Part shown: positions 15,822 through 24,657 of the stretch, in pieces | Layout: each line of letters opens with the position of its first letter | How positions within the stretch are numbered: the first letter of the stretch is position 1 | Assembly (NCBI GenBank): GCA_964561605.1 | Contig: CAZLQD010000029.1 | Span: forward strand, 62,001 to 126,000 | DNA: 64,000 nucleotides | From: JALUZX01 sp964561605 | GTDB lineage: Bacteria > Planctomycetota > UBA1135 > JALUZX01 | Reading direction: 5' to 3' | Program-made: the position numbers and the translations under genes | Notes under the pieces: generated by a model | Database searches by the model: none | Told to the model about the DNA's origin: nothing | The model's input: the letters and a program-made list of their open reading frames with translations, nothing else

Positions 15822-17057
15822 TTGAGGGCCGAGATCCTGGCAGTGGGGGACGAACTTCTGTCGGGCGCCGTGACGGACACGAACTCCTCCTGGCTGGCGG
15901 CGGCCCTCCTGGAGGAGCGGGGGATTCCGGTCGAGAGGATCCAGGTGTGCGGCGACGGGGCGGAGGAGACCCGCCGGGCCCTGGAGGACTGCCTGGGCCG
16001 GAGCGACCTCCTCCTGGTCACGGGAGGTCTTGGCCCCACGGAGGACGACAGGGTGAGGAATGTCCTGGCCGCCCTGGCGGGGACGGAGCTGGAGACCGAT
16101 CCTTCCGCCCTGGAACGCCTCCGGGAGGCCGTCCTGGCCAGGGGCGTGTCCTGGACGGAGTCCATGGCCCGCCAGGTCCGCGTCCCCCGGGGATTCCTTC
16201 CCCTGGAGAATCCCCTGGGCCAGGCTCTCGGGATCGAGGGAGAGGTCCTGGGTTGCAGGATCTTCGCCCTCCCCGGGGTCCCGGCGGAGATGAAGGCCAT
16301 GTTCCGCCGGTCCGTCCTGCCCAGGATCCCTCCGGGAGGCGAGAGGGCCCTCCTGGTCCTCACCGCGGCGGGGGAGCCCGAGGCGGCCCTGGGGGAGCGG
16401 TTGAAGGAGCTGATGGCGCGGGAAGAGCCCCGCCTGGGGATCACCGCCGCCGAGGGGGTGGTCCGGATCCGGGTCCTGGCCCTGGGGCCCGGAGCCCGGG
16501 AGCGGGCCGAGGAGGCGGCCCGCCTGGCCAGGATCGCCCTGGGAGAGGCCTATGCCGGTGAGGGGGCTCTCACTCTGGGGGAGGTCGTGGTCCGGCGCCT
16601 CCAGGAGAGGGGCCTCACCCTGGCGGCGGCCGAATCCTGCACGGGTGGGCTCCTGGCCTCGACCCTGGTGGACGTGGCCGGTGCCTCCCGGGTCTTCCTC
16701 GGGGGCTTCGTGGCCTATGCCAACCAGGCCAAGGTGGACTGGGTCGGCGTTCCCCGGGAGGTCCTGGAGGCCGAAGGGGCCGTCTCGAAGGGGACGGCCC
16801 TGGCCCTGGCGGAAGGAGCGGCCCGGCGGGCCGGCGCGGACCTGGGAGTGGGGATCACGGGGATCGCCGGACCCGGGGGCTCCGTGCCCGGCAAGCCCGT
16901 CGGGACGGTACACCTGGCCTGGTCCTTCCGGGGGAGGGCCTTCCACCAGGTCTTTCGATTTCCCGGAGGGAGGCGGCCGGTCCGGGAGGGGGCTGTCCGG
17001 GCCGCCCTGTGGGGGATCCTGGACTTGCTCAAGGGAAGATCTCCGGGGAAGATCTGA
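15822..17057 (+). CDS. cinA: CinA-family protein (MoCF-like domain plus nicotinamide-nucleotide amidase)
   Basis: The start is a TTG at 15822 with GGAGGA at 15811-15816. It gives the conserved first strand LRAEILAVGDELLSGAVTDT. The 411-residue product has an N-terminal MoCF-like domain (TGGLGPTEDDRVRNVLA) with the COG1058 pyrophosphatase signature. The C-terminal CinA amidohydrolase domain holds LAAAESCTGGLLASTLVDVA and GITGIAGPGGSVPGKPVGTV. Such proteins recycle pyridine nucleotides by deamidating nicotinamide mononucleotide, and the family is also linked to competence in some bacteria. The length and both domains are normal for the full two-domain type. Confidence 0.94.
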   Translation: MRAEILAVGDELLSGAVTDTNSSWLAAALLEERGIPVERIQVCGDGAEETRRALEDCLGRSDLLLVTGGLGPTEDDRVRNVLAALAGTELETDPSALERLREAVLARGVSWTESMARQVRVPRGFLPLENPLGQALGIEGEVLGCRIFALPGVPAEMKAMFRRSVLPRIPPGGERALLVLTAAGEPEAALGERLKELMAREEPRLGITAAEGVVRIRVLALGPGARERAEEAARLARIALGEAYAGEGALTLGEVVVRRLQERGLTLAAAESCTGGLLASTLVDVAGASRVFLGGFVAYANQAKVDWVGVPREVLEAEGAVSKGTALALAEGAARRAGADLGVGITGIAGPGGSVPGKPVGTVHLAWSFRGRAFHQVFRFPGGRRPVREGAVRAALWGILDLLKGRSPGKI

Positions 17058-17098
17058 AAACCATCTCTCCCGAGGGACGTTCCCGGGAGAACCTTTCT

Positions 17099-17173
17099 TA
17101 CCCCGTGGTGTAACAGGGAGCACAGTGGGCGTTCCGCCCGGAGGTCCAGGTTCGAATCCTGGCGGGGTAACCA
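17099..17173 (+). tRNA. tRNA-like gene, apparent anticodon UUC (Glu), abnormal anticodon arm
   Basis: The cloverleaf has a 7-bp acceptor (TACCCCG with CGGGGTA), D arm GTGT/GCAC, T arm CCAGG-TTCGAAT-CCTGG and an encoded CCA, for a total of 75 bases. Aligned to the tRNA-Gln at 27260 (same backbone), the anticodon falls at 17132-17134, TTC. However, the base before it (position 33) is G rather than U, the base after it is C, and the outermost pair of the anticodon stem is G-G. A tighter fold, GGGC-GTTCC-GCCC, would leave only a five-base loop. It may be an atypical tRNA-Glu, a tRNA pseudogene or a tRNA-derived RNA. Confidence 0.6.
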
Positions 17174-17195
17174 GTTTTTCCCGGACCGCCCCCCC

Positions 17196-17993
17196 ATGCA
17201 GAAACTCCGAACCCTCTTTCAGCTGGCCTTCCTCCTTCTCCTGGCCCGCCTGGTCTTCGGCCTGGGCGGGAGCGACTTCGAGAAGTGGTGTCCTTTCGGC
17301 GGGGTGGAGAGCCTCTACCTCTTCTTCTTCGAAGGCACCTTCACCTGCTCTCTGGGCTCTTCCAACCTCTACTTCCTCCTGGCGATCCTGGTCCTGACCC
17401 TCCTCTCGAAGCGGGCTTTCTGCGGGTGGGTCTGCCCTCTCGGCGCTCTCGGGGAGTGGGCCGGCAAGGCGGGGGACAAGGTCCTTCCCGGGAAGCGCTG
17501 GTCCCCGCCGGAAGGGGCGGACCGGGTGCTCCGGGCCCTGAAGTATCCCATCCTCGCGGCGATCCTGTATTTCACCTGGACCGAAAAGGAACTCGTCTTC
17601 CGGGCCTTCGATCCCTATTACGCCCTTGCCAGCAAGGGCGGGGAGGACATCACCTTCTGGGCCTACGTGGTGCTGGGAGGACTCCTGGCGGGGGCCTTCT
17701 TCATGAAGCAGCCCTTCTGCCGTTACCTTTGTCCCCTGGCGGCCGTGCTGAATCCCTTCAGCAGGGCGGGCCTTTTCAGGATCGCCAGGTCCGATTCTCT
17801 CTGCATCCACTGCGGGCGGTGCGACCGGGCCTGCGACCAGGGGATTCCCGTCTCCGGCCTGGAGGAGGTGAAGGCCGCCCGTTGCAACCTGTGCCTGGAA
17901 TGCGTCTCTTCCTGCCCCGTGGAGGGAACCCTCTTCCTCTCCACGCCCGGCGGGGGGAAGGAAGAGGCCCTCCGGGGGGAGGTCACGTCGTGA
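17196..17993 (+). CDS. NapH/NosR-like membrane polyferredoxin
   Basis: This 265-residue integral membrane iron-sulfur protein has about five hydrophobic helices. Two copies of the membrane-proximal motif CxxxCPLxA appear (FCGWVCPLGALGEW and FCRYLCPLAAVLN). Two C-terminal 4Fe-4S clusters are marked by CIHCGRCDRACDQ and CNLCLECVSSCP. Proteins of the NapH/NosR/CcoG group pass electrons from the quinone pool or cytoplasm to periplasmic reductases. No dedicated reductase lies next to it; the partner gene at 17990 overlaps it by four bases. The specific electron acceptor cannot be read from the sequence. Confidence 0.88.
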   Translation: MQKLRTLFQLAFLLLLARLVFGLGGSDFEKWCPFGGVESLYLFFFEGTFTCSLGSSNLYFLLAILVLTLLSKRAFCGWVCPLGALGEWAGKAGDKVLPGKRWSPPEGADRVLRALKYPILAAILYFTWTEKELVFRAFDPYYALASKGGEDITFWAYVVLGGLLAGAFFMKQPFCRYLCPLAAVLNPFSRAGLFRIARSDSLCIHCGRCDRACDQGIPVSGLEEVKAARCNLCLECVSSCPVEGTLFLSTPGGGKEEALRGEVTS

Positions 17994-18715
17994 AGCGGCA
18001 CGTTCCCTGGACCCTCGTACCCCTGCTCGTGGCCCTGGCCTTCGCCGGGGCCCTCCTGGCGGACCGGGCCTTCCGGATCCCCACCTTCGAGTGGGAGACC
18101 CGCGGAATCCCCCGGCCCGCCGAGGTGAAGACCGTGACCTTGAAGGTGGCGGGGCTCAAGTGCCGTCACTCCTCTCTCGGCATGAGGGACCTCCTCTTCG
18201 GCCGGAAGGATCCGGCCGCCGTGAAGGGATATCTCAAGGTCCGGATCTTTCCCGCCCCGGGGGCGGGGGAGATGGAGGTGACCTTCGACCCGTCAAAGAC
18301 GAGTGTGAAGGAGATCGCCCGGGCGGTGAAGATGGACGAGAGGGGCCAGTATTCGAATTTCCGGGTTTTGCTGGAGGAGAAGCCCGACCTCTCCTCTCCC
18401 GAGGGGCTCCTCCACTCCCTGGCCAGGGCCCTGGATGGGAGGAACCAGGACCTCTTCCGGGCCTGCCACCTTGGGGGGAACACGGGGGGCGCCGATTTCC
18501 CGGCCCTCTGCCGGACTTGGCAGGAGCTCTTCCTGGAGGACCTGAAACCTCGAGGAAAGCCCGATCCCCAGGGGTGGGTGAAGATCCTGGGGGTGATCGG
18601 CGGTGAGGGGACGCCCCTGGACGACCTGGGGTGCACCATGACGAAGCTCCGGCTGGTTCGAACCTCCAAGGGATGGCTCGTGGCCCAAGCCGACTGGAAG
18701 GGCTTCGTCCTGTAG
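17990..18715 (+). CDS. Membrane-anchored protein with HMA-like domain, polyferredoxin partner
   Basis: The start is a GTG overlapping the polyferredoxin stop. The 241-residue product has an uncleaved or signal helix (VPWTLVPLLVALAFAGALLA). Next comes a domain that looks like a heavy-metal-associated (HMA) ferredoxin-like fold: VTLKVAGLKCRHSSLGMRDL, then LKVRIFPAPGAGEMEVTFDP and TSVKEIARAVK. The usual metal motif CxxC is reduced to a single Cys (KCRHS). The C-terminal 120 residues are unrecognised. Strict coupling to the polyferredoxin suggests an extracytoplasmic partner for electron or metal transfer, but this is inference. Confidence 0.65.
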   Translation: MKRHVPWTLVPLLVALAFAGALLADRAFRIPTFEWETRGIPRPAEVKTVTLKVAGLKCRHSSLGMRDLLFGRKDPAAVKGYLKVRIFPAPGAGEMEVTFDPSKTSVKEIARAVKMDERGQYSNFRVLLEEKPDLSSPEGLLHSLARALDGRNQDLFRACHLGGNTGGADFPALCRTWQELFLEDLKPRGKPDPQGWVKILGVIGGEGTPLDDLGCTMTKLRLVRTSKGWLVAQADWKGFVL

Positions 18716-18724
18716 GAGGAGAGG

Positions 18725-18745
18725 GGCGGGAGGAATCCTCCCGCC
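18725..18745. terminator. Perfect GC-rich palindrome after the polyferredoxin pair
   Basis: GGCGGGAGGA at 18725-18734 and TCCTCCCGCC at 18736-18745 form a 10-bp stem around one central base; the real loop would be slightly larger. It starts ten bases after the stop at 18715 and faces the convergent gene ending at 18938. No T run follows. Confidence 0.5.
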
Positions 18746-18937
18746 TGGTCCGCCCCTGGGAGCCCTCTCTTCCCGTCCGCCCTCTACTTCACTGGGGGAA
18801 AGGCGAAGGCGGGATTGGACGACCTGGGATCCTCCCGGAAGGGCCCCTGGGGGGATTCCTCGCGGCCTGCGACGGCGACTCGGCCCGCCGGGGCCGGCGA
18901 CTCTTTCCGCCGTCGGCCCCGGCCGGCGAGGGCCTCC

Positions 18938-19816
18938 CTACTTGTGGTCCTTTTCGCAGGAGCCCTCTTCCTTGTCGCAGCCTCCTTCTTTGCAGGAGCC
19001 GCCGGAACAGCCCGAGCAGCCGGCGCACTTGGAAGGCCTTCCTTCGACGGTGCTCTTGGCTTCGAGGGCCTTGGCAAGTTCGGGAGTTCCCTTCAGGGGA
19101 GCCAGGTCCGGATCCGCCAGGGCGTCCTTCTTGGCCCGGGCCAGGAGGGGCTTGGGGGTGAGCTGGAAGGAACGCTCCAGGTAACGGGCCGCCTTGGCCT
19201 TTTCTCCCAGGAGGGCCAGGGCGCAGGCCAGGTTGTAGCAGAGCCCCTGGGATTCGGCGTCTTCGGGGATCCCCGCCAGGAGTTCCTTGGCCTGGTCCTT
19301 CTTGCCGAGCCTGGCCGAGAGGACGGCCGCCAGGGCCCGGACTTCGGGATGGTTCCTCTTCTTGAGGAGAGTCATGTAGATGGAGAGGGCCTCCTTGTCC
19401 TTGCCCAGGTTGGAGAGGGTCTCACCCAGCTTGAGACCCCAGGCGAAGTCGCCGAACTTCTTCCAGGCCTTCTGATCCAGGGGAAGGGCGAACTGGGGAA
19501 GCTTGTTCAGGTTGTAGACCTTGTGGAGCCAGGCGACGGCGGCGGCCCACCTGGGGTGCTTCTCGTTCTTGGCGATCCTCTGGGTGGCGATGAGGCGGGC
19601 CGTCAGGGTCTTGAGCCTCAGGGCCAGCTTGTCCGAGGGATTCTTCTCGGCGGCCTGGCGGAAGCATTCGAGGGCGCCTTTGAAGTCGCCTTCGAGGAAG
19701 AGTTTCCTCCCCTGGGTCACCTGGGGGGATGCCTTGGGGCGGACGGCCTTCGCCTGGGCCCCCAAGGGGAGGGTCGAGGCCAGGAAGGCGAGGAAGATCG
19801 TTGCTGGGAGTCGCAT
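18938..19816 (-). CDS. Exported TPR protein with six-cysteine C-terminal tail
   Basis: The ATG at 19816 is used because it begins a signal peptide (MRLPATIFLAFLASTLPLGA). The 292-residue product has tetratricopeptide helices through about residue 250 (GRKLFLEGDFKGALECFRQA; DAESQGLCYNLACALALLGE; ARYLERSFQLTP). The tail is rich in Cys, Gly, Lys and Glu, with spacing C-x2-C-x2-C-x4-C-x4-C-x6-C and a final DHK. Such a tail could bind metal or act as a disulfide cluster, and it ends the protein exactly. It converges on the polyferredoxin pair, which may be chance. No known family is recognised for the whole protein. Confidence 0.75.
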   Translation of the reverse strand: MRLPATIFLAFLASTLPLGAQAKAVRPKASPQVTQGRKLFLEGDFKGALECFRQAAEKNPSDKLALRLKTLTARLIATQRIAKNEKHPRWAAAVAWLHKVYNLNKLPQFALPLDQKAWKKFGDFAWGLKLGETLSNLGKDKEALSIYMTLLKKRNHPEVRALAAVLSARLGKKDQAKELLAGIPEDAESQGLCYNLACALALLGEKAKAARYLERSFQLTPKPLLARAKKDALADPDLAPLKGTPELAKALEAKSTVEGRPSKCAGCSGCSGGSCKEGGCDKEEGSCEKDHK

Positions 19817-20005
19817 GGGGCATTCTCCGTGAAAAAAAGGAGCAATAAGTCTACGAAAACGGCGCCTCCCTCCGGGGAAGGAGGAGGACACCAACCTACC
19901 TGAAGGGGTGGGGAAGGGCCATCCCCGGAGGCCGGGTTTCCGGGAGCCTTCGGGGCCGGGGAGGGTGAGCCGGGAAGGGCCGCCCTGCCCCTGGGGCCTC
20001 CCGCC

Positions 20006-22111
20006 TCACCGGGATTCCCCCTTCCGGAGCTCTTCCAGGGCCTTGCGCTGGAGGACTTCCATGGAGGGAGGTTCTTTCACGGCCCGGAGCGATTCGGCCC
20101 AGAGTTCTTCCAGGTCTCCCGGGGAGAAAGGGCTTCCCTTGCGAAGAAAGAGGGGAACCCGGGGATCGGGGCAGGGGACTTCCACCGAGAGGGGTCCCCG
20201 GAACTCCCTCCCCCTCCAGGCGTCCCTCCAGGTTCCAGGGGGAATCCAGACCTGCATGGACCTGGTCCCCTTTCTCCAGGGAATCGCCACGAGCAGGTCC
20301 GGGCCGAACAGGTATTCCTCGAAGCGTTGAAGGGCTTCCTTCCTTCGAGGCCAGAGCATGGCCAGGGGCCGGACCGGGGGAAGACCGGTGACCAGGGCCT
20401 CCAGGAATGTCGTCCGGAGATAGCCGATCATCCGCATTCTGAGGACGGCGTAGAACCTCCAGGCGGCGAGGGTCTTCACGTCGTAGGAGGGTTCTTTCGG
20501 CCAGTCCCAGGGGGCCCGGTCCCAGGTGGGACCGACTTCCATGACGGGGCAGAAGCAGGAGAAGGCGAGCCACCTCCGGACGGTCTCCCTGTCGAAGGGA
20601 CCCCAGTATCCACCCGTGTCGGATCCCCAGAAGGGAAATCCCATGAAGGCCGCCCTCTGGACCGCCACCAGGGCGGCCCTGAGCCCCCAGGGTCCCCCCC
20701 GGATGTCACCCCCCCAGAAGATCCCATATTTCTGGCTCCCCGTGTATCCGGCCCTGGGCATGGCGAGGCCCCGGCCGGGAATCACCCGCTCCAGGAGGTC
20801 GTGGACGGCCTTCAGGTAGAGCCGGGGATAGTCGTTCCTGAGCTCCGTCAAAGGGCGTCCGTCGGCGGAGCGGAGCTTCATGGAATCCCGGAAGATCTCC
20901 TCCGAGCGGTCGAGCTTGAATCCAGTGACCCCGGCCTCCAGGAGGGGGCGCAGGCGATCGTGCCACCAGCCGACGGCGGCGGGATTCGTGAAGTCCAGGA
21001 GGGCGATCTTCCCCTTCTTCGCGGAGCACCCCGGAAGGAGGTAGTTCCTTTCCCGGGCGCTCCTCAGGGGATCCCCCGCCACCCAGGGGGCCAGCCAGAG
21101 CAGGAAGGCCATGCCCTTGCGCCTGAGCCAGGCGATCATCCTCTCCGGCTGGGGGAGCCTCTTCCTGTCGAACTGGAGGGAACCGTATCCCGCGAATCCC
21201 CGGGCCCAAGGCCGGTCCACCCAGTAGGCGGTGCAGGGAATTCCCAGGGCCTCCATCATGAGGACGTCCTCTACGACCCAGGTGTTGAAGGGAAGCTCGT
21301 TGGGAGTGCCGTCGAAGAACTTCTCCGGGTTCCTGTGCTCGTCCCTCCAGCGCCAGGGGCCCAGGGCCCAGTCGGGGGGAAGGAAGGGGGGGCCTTCCCT
21401 CAGGGTGAGGGCCTTCACGCACTCCCGGACCGAACCGGGGAGATGGAAGAGGACCTCCAGGTCCGGGCCGCCGAAGGAGAGGGTGAGCCTTTCTTTCCTG
21501 GAGGCTCCCAGGTCGAACCGGCCGGGCCAGGTCCCGGACACCAGGAGGGACCAGCCCCTGCTGGAGACCAGGAAGGGTTCGTAGATCCCGAGGGTGGGCC
21601 TGACCACCATGGGGACTTCCAGGCCCCTCAGGTCCAGGCCGCGGGAAACACCGGGCTTCCAGGAAAGGGCCTGGTTTCCCGGGATGGTGCGCTCCAGGAG
21701 ACCGAAGAGGGCTTCGCCGGGTTTGAGGGCGAGGGCGATTCCCGCCTTCCGGGAAGGGGCCTTCCCGGGGATTTCCAGCCTGAGTCTCACAAGCTCCCGG
21801 CCTGTCCGGCACAGGGTGAGGCGGAACTCCTTCCCTCCTTCCAGGCGTCCCGCCAGGAGGAAGGTCTCCCCCCTCTTCTCCCAGGAGAGGCCTTCCTGGA
21901 GGATTCCTTGGGAAACGCCCTCCTTCCCCCGGGAATCGAGGAAGACCAGGGGGCCCGCCTCTCCCCCCAGGAGGAGGACCGAGTCCCTCCCACGGATCTC
22001 GATAGAGGGCCCCCCGGAGGTGCGGGGGTGGAAGGAGATCTCCTGTCCGGGAAGGGAAACCTGGGAAAAGAGAGAGAGCAGGAAAAGAAGGGTGCTCCGG
22101 AAATGTTCCAT
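20006..22111 (-). CDS. Secreted glycoside hydrolase family 31 enzyme (alpha-glucosidase-like)
   Basis: This 701-residue product has a signal peptide (STLLFLLSLFSQVSLPGQ). The N-terminal beta domain is followed by the GH31 barrel: PFNTWVVEDVLMMEALGIPC, then GFKLDRSEE with the nucleophile Asp at about residue 399, then YGIFWGGDIRG with the acid/base Asp at about 467. FWGSDTGGYWG matches the GH31 sugar-binding loop, and CFCPVMEVGPTWDRAPW the following one. C-terminal beta domains (VRPLAMLWPRRKE, FGPDLLVAIPW) are normal. Family members hydrolyse alpha-glucosides, alpha-xylosides or related links. Substrate is unknown. It may supply sugars taken up by an importer such as the one at 48707-52287. 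Confidence 0.9.
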   Translation of the reverse strand: MEHFRSTLLFLLSLFSQVSLPGQEISFHPRTSGGPSIEIRGRDSVLLLGGEAGPLVFLDSRGKEGVSQGILQEGLSWEKRGETFLLAGRLEGGKEFRLTLCRTGRELVRLRLEIPGKAPSRKAGIALALKPGEALFGLLERTIPGNQALSWKPGVSRGLDLRGLEVPMVVRPTLGIYEPFLVSSRGWSLLVSGTWPGRFDLGASRKERLTLSFGGPDLEVLFHLPGSVRECVKALTLREGPPFLPPDWALGPWRWRDEHRNPEKFFDGTPNELPFNTWVVEDVLMMEALGIPCTAYWVDRPWARGFAGYGSLQFDRKRLPQPERMIAWLRRKGMAFLLWLAPWVAGDPLRSARERNYLLPGCSAKKGKIALLDFTNPAAVGWWHDRLRPLLEAGVTGFKLDRSEEIFRDSMKLRSADGRPLTELRNDYPRLYLKAVHDLLERVIPGRGLAMPRAGYTGSQKYGIFWGGDIRGGPWGLRAALVAVQRAAFMGFPFWGSDTGGYWGPFDRETVRRWLAFSCFCPVMEVGPTWDRAPWDWPKEPSYDVKTLAAWRFYAVLRMRMIGYLRTTFLEALVTGLPPVRPLAMLWPRRKEALQRFEEYLFGPDLLVAIPWRKGTRSMQVWIPPGTWRDAWRGREFRGPLSVEVPCPDPRVPLFLRKGSPFSPGDLEELWAESLRAVKEPPSMEVLQRKALEELRKGESR

Positions 22112-22229
22112 GGTGAGGACTCCTTTTTCGTCCCAGGATAGGATTTTCCCGGCGGGAATCCACGCTCCCCGGAGGAAGGGGGGCTTCCGCCGGGCCGAGG
22201 CCTCGTTTGCGGTTTACGGTTTTCGTTCG

Positions 22230-22251
22230 GGCCCCCCGGGAAAGGGGGGCC
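22230..22251 (+). promoter_or_regulatory. Hairpin immediately upstream of bshC
   Basis: GGCCCCCC at 22230-22237 pairs with GGGGGGCC at 22244-22251 around a GGGAAA loop. It ends 11 bases before the bshC ATG and abuts its ribosome site (GGGGAGG). It could limit access to that site or end incoming transcription; neither is shown. Confidence 0.4.
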
Positions 22252-22262
22252 GGGGAGGCGGG

Positions 22263-23879
22263 ATGGCGCTCCTGGAGATGAGACCCTTGGACCTCCCTCC
22301 CGGGAAAGGCCGGGTGGGTGGAGGTGGACCTTCCCCGCCGGGAGAGTTCCTCCCAAGCCCGGAAGGCATCCTCCTGTCGGCGGAGGACCTCCGGGGCCGC
22401 TCCTTTCCCCGTTCCAGGGCGGCCCGTCTCCTGGAGGAATACCAGGAGGAGCTGGGGGCCCCGGCGCCGGCCGTGGAGGCGGCCCGCCGCCTGGCCCGGG
22501 AAGATTCCCTGGTGGTCGTGGCGGGCCAGCAACCCCTTCCCGCCGGAGGGCCCCTCTACGTCCTCTACAAGGCCTGGACCGCCTTGGCCCTTGCCCGCAG
22601 GGCGGAGGCCCTCCTGGGCCGGCCTGTGATCCCCCTCTTCTGGAACGCCTCGGAGGACCACGACCTGGAGGAGATCGGCAGAGTCGGGGTCCCGGCTCCC
22701 CGGGGGGAGCGGGTTCTCTTCCGGGCGCCCCTGGAGAGATGGGCCGGCAGGCCCGCCTCGGGGATTCCGGGGGACCGGGAATGGCGGGAGGCGATCCTGG
22801 CCCTCCTGGAGGAGCTTCCTCCTTCCTTCCACCCCGGGGAGTTTCTCCCTGTCCTGGTTCCCCGGGAGGGTGAGGGCTGGTCCAGATGGGTTTCCAGGAT
22901 TCTTTCGTCGATCCTGGGAAACCAGGGGCTGGTCCTCCTGGAGCCCCGCCTTTTGAGGCCCTTGGCCGTTCCCCTCTTCGCCCGGGTCCTGGAGGGATGG
23001 GAGGAGGTGCGGGACCTTCTCGACGCATCCCGCCTGGAGAAGGCCGCCGGGGGGGCAAAGGCCTCTTTCCCGCCCCTCGAGGGACCGCCCCTCTTCCTGG
23101 AGGAAGAGGGGATCCGGAGGAGGATCCTCTTCAAGGACGGAGGATTCCGGCTCAAGGGAAAGGAGGGGCGCTGGAGCCTGGACGAACTCCTGGCGAGACT
23201 TCGCGGGCGGCCCGGGGACTTCTCCTCCCACGCCGTCCTTCGCCCGGTGGTCCAGAACTCCCTCTTTCCCGTCCTGGCCCAGGTGGTGGGACCGGGCGAG
23301 ATGTCCTACCTGGAGGAGATCCTCCGGTTCCACGCCTCACCCCTGGGTGCGGGCCGCCCCATGCCGCTCCTCTGGCCCAGGCTCTCGGCCGTCCTCCTGG
23401 ATCCGGATCACAAGAAGACCATGGAGCGTTTCGGCCTGGAGGGGGAGGATCTCTTCCTCTCCCGTGAGGACCTGGCCCGAAAGGCTCTTCACGGGGGGGA
23501 GCGGGCCGCAGAGATCGCCTCGGCGAAGAGGACCCTCCTGGAGACCCTGGGGGGAACGGCCGGGAGGATCCTCCCCCTGGCACCCACGCTGGAGGCGCCT
23601 TTCCGGAAGGCCGCCGATCAGCTCACCCGGATCCTGGAGCGGCTCGAGAGGAAGGTGGCCGCCGCCGAGGAAGAGGCCCGGGGGTTCGGACCGGGGAAGA
23701 TCGAAAGGCTCGCCCGCTGGGTCCGGCCCGGCGGAACGCCCCAGGAGCGGGCCTTCGCCTTCTTTCCTTTCCTTCCCCTCCTGGGGGAGGAGGGCCTGGC
23801 CGAGGTCCCTCGGAGACTGGATGTATTCGATTTCCGGCCGAGACTCCTCATGGTCGGAGCAGCGGCGGGGAGAGGTTGA
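22263..23879 (+). CDS. bshC: Bacillithiol synthase BshC (cysteine-adding enzyme)
   Basis: BshC joins cysteine to glucosaminyl-malate to finish bacillithiol. The 538-residue product starts at ATG 22263 with GGGGAGG upstream. Family features are clear: VVVAGQQPLPAGGPLYVLYK, PLFWNASEDHDLEEI, HAVLRPVVQNSLFPVLAQVV with GPGEMSYLEEI, and a long C-terminal coiled coil (KAADQLTRILERLERKVAAA). Bacillithiol BshC is typically about 535-545 residues. The next gene starts 20 bases downstream, making a bshC-bshB1-bshA operon, so the whole pathway is encoded together. Confidence 0.93.
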   Translation: MALLEMRPLDLPPGKGRVGGGGPSPPGEFLPSPEGILLSAEDLRGRSFPRSRAARLLEEYQEELGAPAPAVEAARRLAREDSLVVVAGQQPLPAGGPLYVLYKAWTALALARRAEALLGRPVIPLFWNASEDHDLEEIGRVGVPAPRGERVLFRAPLERWAGRPASGIPGDREWREAILALLEELPPSFHPGEFLPVLVPREGEGWSRWVSRILSSILGNQGLVLLEPRLLRPLAVPLFARVLEGWEEVRDLLDASRLEKAAGGAKASFPPLEGPPLFLEEEGIRRRILFKDGGFRLKGKEGRWSLDELLARLRGRPGDFSSHAVLRPVVQNSLFPVLAQVVGPGEMSYLEEILRFHASPLGAGRPMPLLWPRLSAVLLDPDHKKTMERFGLEGEDLFLSREDLARKALHGGERAAEIASAKRTLLETLGGTAGRILPLAPTLEAPFRKAADQLTRILERLERKVAAAEEEARGFGPGKIERLARWVRPGGTPQERAFAFFPFLPLLGEEGLAEVPRRLDVFDFRPRLLMVGAAAGRG

Positions 23880-23899
23880 AAGCAAGAGGGATGGAAACG

Positions 23900-24649
23900 A
23901 TGGAGAAGAAACTGGACGTCCTCGCCTTGGGGGCCCACCCGGACGACGTCGAGATGACCTGCGGCGGGCTCCTCCTCAAGATGAAGGAAAAGGGATACCG
24001 CACCGGGGCCCTTCACCTCACGGCCGGCGAGATGGGCTCACGGGGGACCAGGGAGGACCGGGTCCGGGAGGCCCGTGAGGCAGCCCGGATCCTGGGGCTG
24101 GACCGCATGGAGATCCTGGGGCTCCCCGACGGAGGGCTCCGTCCGGGAGAGGCCGAGGTGGAAAAGGTGGCCCGGTTCCTCCTGGAGACCCGGCCCAGAC
24201 TGGTGGTGGCGCCCTTCCCCAGGGATCCCCACCCGGACCACGGGGCGGCGGGAAGGATCGCCGCCGCCGCCGTCCACAAGGCCACCCTGGCGAGGTTCGC
24301 CTCCCCGGGGGAGCCCCACTTCACAGGTCAGCTCCTCTACGCCATGTGCCGGTGGATCTTCCGTCCCAACGTGATCGTGGACGTGACGGACCAGTTCGAG
24401 CGGAAGATGAAGGCCGTCCTGGCCTACCGCTCCCAGGTGGGTCCTCCCGCTCCGGGGGAGAGGGAGTCCCGCCTCTCCAGCCCCCTCTTCCTGCGTGCCT
24501 GGGAGGCGAGGCACCTGCATTACGGGGCGTGCATCGGCGTGCCCTACGGAGAACCGTATTATACGGAATACGCCGTTCCACTGGAGGATCCCGTGGCGGC
24601 CTTTCCCGTCCCCCAGCAGAGAAGGATCGCCGTGGAGTCCCTCACCTAG
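23900..24649 (+). CDS. bshB1: N-acetylglucosaminyl-malate deacetylase (BshB1-type)
   Basis: This is a zinc LmbE-like deacetylase that removes the acetyl group in bacillithiol synthesis. MEKKLDVLALGAHPDDVEMT at the start carries the zinc motif HPDD, and FPRDPHPDHGAAGRIAA supplies the second histidine set. The TAGEMGSRGT loop is typical. Starts at ATG 23900 (AGGG nine bases upstream) or ATG 23891 are both possible, and the frame is open back to the bshC stop. The product is 249 residues, normal for BshB1. It sits between bshC and bshA, which makes the specific assignment firmer than the family motif alone. Confidence 0.9.
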   Translation: MEKKLDVLALGAHPDDVEMTCGGLLLKMKEKGYRTGALHLTAGEMGSRGTREDRVREAREAARILGLDRMEILGLPDGGLRPGEAEVEKVARFLLETRPRLVVAPFPRDPHPDHGAAGRIAAAAVHKATLARFASPGEPHFTGQLLYAMCRWIFRPNVIVDVTDQFERKMKAVLAYRSQVGPPAPGERESRLSSPLFLRAWEARHLHYGACIGVPYGEPYYTEYAVPLEDPVAAFPVPQQRRIAVESLT

Positions 24650-24657
24650 GAGGCCGA

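Noticed and set aside
17131..17137. Reading the odd tRNA as tRNA-Gly (UCC) by shifting the loop one base
   Set aside because: The shift restores U33 but breaks most of the anticodon stem, so the UUC reading is kept with reservations.
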